DNA from: Paramecium tetraurelia
Lineage: Eukaryota > Ciliophora > Oligohymenophorea > Peniculida > Parameciidae
Length of the DNA: 64,000 nt
Direction of reading: 5' to 3'
Assembly: GCF_000165425.1 (NCBI RefSeq)
Contig: NW_001799344.1
Location: 5,910 to 69,909, forward strand
This document shows, piece after piece, positions 61,250 through 64,000 of this stretch; the stretch's first letter is position 1, and each line of letters begins with the position of its first letter. The notes beneath the pieces are model-generated. The model saw only the letters and a list, made by a program, of their open reading frames with translations. It was not told the DNA's origin and did no database searches. A program made the position numbers and the translations under genes.

Positions 61250-62420
61250 TCATTCAGATAACTTTTGGTTGATGTATTCAATTAATCTATCTACGATGTC
61301 AATTTCAGTTTATCTAATTATAATAAGTGTGAATACCTGCTGACTTTTTAATTGCTATATTCTTGATCTTCTAATTCGTTAATTCTAGTTGCATCTTGAA
61401 TATTTAATTGAGTAACTTCAACGATGGCATTAGAAATATTAATTAGTCCATCTAATTCATTTAATCTTGATTAGATCTCCTTGAGTCTGTTATTTGCAGT
61501 AGCCAATGAAACTTGGAGAGTTTATTTTTCATTTCTCAAATCATCACCTAATCTAGTGAGATTTTCAACTTAAGTCTTGTGGTTAGCTTCTAATTAATCT
61601 TAACCTTCTTGTAATGCAGTGATTAATCTAGCAACTAAGCTCAAAACATTATTTAAAGTTTCTGGATTGACTTTGGTGGTCATTTCAGCTAATCCTTCAA
61701 TGATTGGTTGGAACAATGTTAATGAACTTTTCTTTGTGTGTGCTTCTAAGATTTCTTTGATCTTTTGGAAATTCTCTTTGGTTTAGATGAGATTGCTCTT
61801 TGTGTCTTATCTAAAGAGATAGTATGAATGATATACGTCAATTAAATTAATGATGCTCCTTCTCCTCTCAAATTAAGAAGTAATCTTTAAGCTTCCTTGC
61901 ATGCAAGAATAGCATCACTATAATCTTAAAATTTAGCAGCAAAATCTGTGTTTTCAGCATCCAATCTGCCTTGGGCATCACCACTTCCTCTAGAATTACG
62001 ATCTAAGGCTGCCTAATCTAAATAATAGTCAAAATGTAATATACCTTCTTTGACTCTTGTTTGTAATGTACTTAATTCATTGGTCAAACTTGATTGTTCT
62101 TATCTTTAATTGTCAAGATCTTATTAAGCTTATTCAAGAGTGGCTTAGAGTTTAGCCAAATCAACTTGACTTCTTCTAGTAAAAGTGGCACTTTCTTAGT
62201 CTTACAATTAGGTTAAGGCTATCAATTCATCCTTAATTTATTATAAGAGCTATTTTAATTCATTTAATGATCCTCCTGTTTTCATGTTAACACTTACTAA
62301 ATTTATCATGGATGAACCAAAAGGATGATCACCATATCCTGACAGTCTTTCCTTGAGTTCAGAAACTGTAGTTGCCTAGAGACAGGCAATCAAAACAACA
62401 ACCAACAAAGCTGATTTCAT
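61250..62420 (-). CDS. Trichocyst matrix protein (intact)
   Basis: Secreted core protein of trichocysts, 364 residues after introns of 27, 26 and 23 nt (all ending TAG). The start at 62420 gives the signal peptide MKSALLVVVLIACLQATTV. The family's HPFGSSMINLV motif follows, then coiled-coil segments (KLQATLEQAQQDLDNQRQEQ; VENLTRLGDDLRNEKQTLQV) and the conserved tail EIDIVDRLIEYINQKLSE. Trichocyst matrix precursors are cut into two mature chains, and the central part around NVLSLVARLITALQEG is where family members resume after the pro-segment. Codon use is less AT-extreme than in its neighbours, as in highly expressed genes. Confidence 0.92.
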
Positions 62421-62494
62421 TTATTATATTAATCAAAAGAAAGGAAAAAAGAGAAAAACGAATATTATCTTAAACATAATTATTACTATACAAA

Positions 62495-63406
62495 TCACTT
62501 TTTGAATCCTCTTCTTTCCTTCATTCTTTTGATTGCTTCTTCCTTTGTTAATTCTTCATCGTCATCTGATTCATCATCATCCACATCATCTCCCTCATAA
62601 TCTTCATCTTCCACATGTACATCCAAATAGTATTCCAAAGAATATGGCAATATTTCATCATAAATCAATCTACAAATGTCATAACACATATCCATCTTTT
62701 ACTATTGTTCTTCCTTCTTGTCCTCTTCCAATTTCTCCCAATCCTTTACATCCAAATTCTTAAATAATTAAAACAATGTCTTTTATTCTACTTCCTTGAC
62801 CTTCTTCTTCTACTTGTTCTTCTTCTTAACAATCTTCACTGAGATGTTCTTCCCTTCCTTCCAATTTATTTTTGTGCTCTCAACCTTAATTGGCTCTCCC
62901 ACTTTATCAGCCAATTAAAACTCCACTTTCAATTCTTCCTCTGGGAAATAGTCATTTGCTTTGAATTAGAACACCAATCCTAACTTGTGTTATTCCTTGT
63001 TTTCGAATCCTTTGATATTTGTAATTGCCTTTAATAATGGTTCATCCTTATCTCCAATCACTTCAGTTTTTAAAGTCTTTGAATTTAACAACACCTTAGA
63101 CCAATAATTTTCTATTGGTTCTTAGTTATCCAATATTGGTTACTCTTGAGCATTTAAATATTCCTTCAAGTCTTCCACTTCCTCTTCCTTTACTAATCTT
63201 TAACCTGAGATTATTTAATTTGAGGCTTCTATTAAAGGTTCAACTTTCCTCTTATAATCAGCTTCCATCTAGTCCAATTCCTAATCCTATTAATGATCCA
63301 AGTTCTTTCTGTCATACAAACACTATGACAAGGCAATTAATTAAATCTTCGTCTAGAGATCATAACCTTTAAGTTTCTCTTTGATTTGATCGTAATTAAA
63401 TTCCAT
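62495..63406 (-). CDS. Nucleosome assembly protein, NAP1 family
   Basis: Histone chaperone for H2A-H2B, 303 residues, intronless. The core shows the NAP fold marks: IENYWSKVLLNSKTLKTEV, EPLLKAITNIKGFENKEQHK, LVFQFKANDYFPEEEL and INWKEGKNISVK, then a basic insert (KKKNKQKKK) at the usual accessory site and KTLFQLF. The C-terminus is strongly acidic (DVHVEDEDYEGDDVDDDESD), as in NAP1 and SET. The length and order are normal. It is probably well expressed, and it lies 74 bp upstream of the intact trichocyst gene on the same strand. Confidence 0.92.
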
Positions 63407-63434
63407 TTAAAATTAATAATATTTTAATATAAAA

Positions 63435-64000
63435 TCAAAGTTTTAGGTTTTTGTTGCAATTCTCTTTAATAAACTTTTCTAAAATCTGAGAATTACTAGA
63501 TAAACTTTATATTTCTTGGTGATTTATAGTCTTCAGCTTCTCAATAGAGTAAAGACTTTCACTTAGTATGAATTTTGTAGAAAACCCCAAGAACCTAAAA
63601 TCATTCTCTTATTATATACTTGAGCAAGTCCTCTGATTTAAACTAACGTAAGTCATATTAGTAATATTCCAAGAATTTAGTATAATGATTTCTATATGAT
63701 TCTACAATGCTTTCATAATTATATTTAATTGCATTTGTTTATATCAACTAAACAACATCTTCTACATCGTACTTCTCTTTTTCCATCAAAATTTCATTAA
63801 TTTAATTAGATGCCAACTTCAATTATGAAACAAATATTTACTTAGCTTTTTAAAGTTAACTTTTATAATACTGTTTTTACATTAACCATCATCTCTTTAA
63901 AACTATCATTTAAAATGTAATTAATTGGATCTATATATTATATCAATTGATTCTATAAGGGATATTACTATGTAATTTTATCTGCATCGTTAAACGATTA
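63435..64000 (-). CDS. Hypothetical protein, partial at window edge
   Basis: The 3' part of a gene that enters from the right edge and stops at TGA 63435. Three introns are needed: about 21 nt, 25 nt (ending AAG) and 25 nt (ending TAG). The protein fragment is helical and charged (EILMEKEKYDVEDVVQLIQT; YRNHYTKFLEYYQYDLRQFK; SESLYSIEKLKTINHQEIQS) and ends KFIKENCNKNLKL. No domain is recognised. The 5' end lies outside the window. Confidence 0.6.

Noticed and set aside
62533-63372. His/Pro/Leu-rich plus-strand frames at 62533 and 63115
   Set aside because: They are antisense to the acidic and charged coding parts of the NAP1 gene.
1-64000. Search for transposons, virus-like elements, CRISPR arrays, rRNA, tRNA and telomeric repeats
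   Set aside because: No transposase, reverse transcriptase or capsid motif, no regularly spaced repeat array, no rRNA or tRNA core motif and no telomeric C4A2/C3A3 run was seen.

Overview
The window reads as macronuclear DNA of a ciliate, almost certainly a Paramecium species. Three things show it. Long reading frames appear only when TAA and TAG are read as glutamine and TGA is the sole stop. The coding frames are cut by tiny introns (about 20-35 nt, mostly GTA...TAG). Two genes encode secreted trichocyst matrix proteins. The DNA is very AT-rich, and in the gene-dense parts spacing falls to 2-60 bp. All coordinates below were worked out by hand with that code and those introns; CDS spans include introns and the stop codon.

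Layout. 1-7.5 kb is gene-poor, with one MFS transporter (614-2224) followed by about 5 kb holding only a weak pseudogene trace and a small ORF. 7.5-9.7 kb is a SET-domain methyltransferase, followed by 1.5 kb of nothing clear. 11.2-30.2 kb is dense: trichocyst matrix protein, striatin, a damaged GAF-domain gene, a glutamine-rich protein, a pseudokinase-kinase fusion, a membrane hybrid histidine kinase, kanadaptin (FHA), a COMMD protein, an alpha/beta hydrolase, an ankyrin protein and a large unrecognised protein. 30.8-50.8 kb holds a VWA protein with a histone-H1-like tail, two WD40 paralogues, an importin-like karyopherin, coiled-coil proteins, SF-assemblin, a small putatively myristoylated protein, a RING-H2 protein, a PH-like/Ser-Thr kinase and a gene crossing a 150-N assembly gap. 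50.8-54.7 kb is sparse again. 54.7-64 kb is dense: bZIP factor, ARM-like damaged ORFs, coiled coils, a mitochondrial beta-barrel protein, a small membrane protein, a second trichocyst matrix protein, NAP1 and a partial gene running off the right edge.

Common themes are signalling (hybrid histidine kinase, kinases, striatin, GAF), cortical and cytoskeletal parts (SF-assemblin, coiled coils, trichocyst cores), nuclear transport and chromatin (karyopherin, NAP1, SET, bZIP). They are neighbours by position only; the sequence shows no operon. No rRNA, tRNA, CRISPR array, insertion sequence or recognisable transposon was found.
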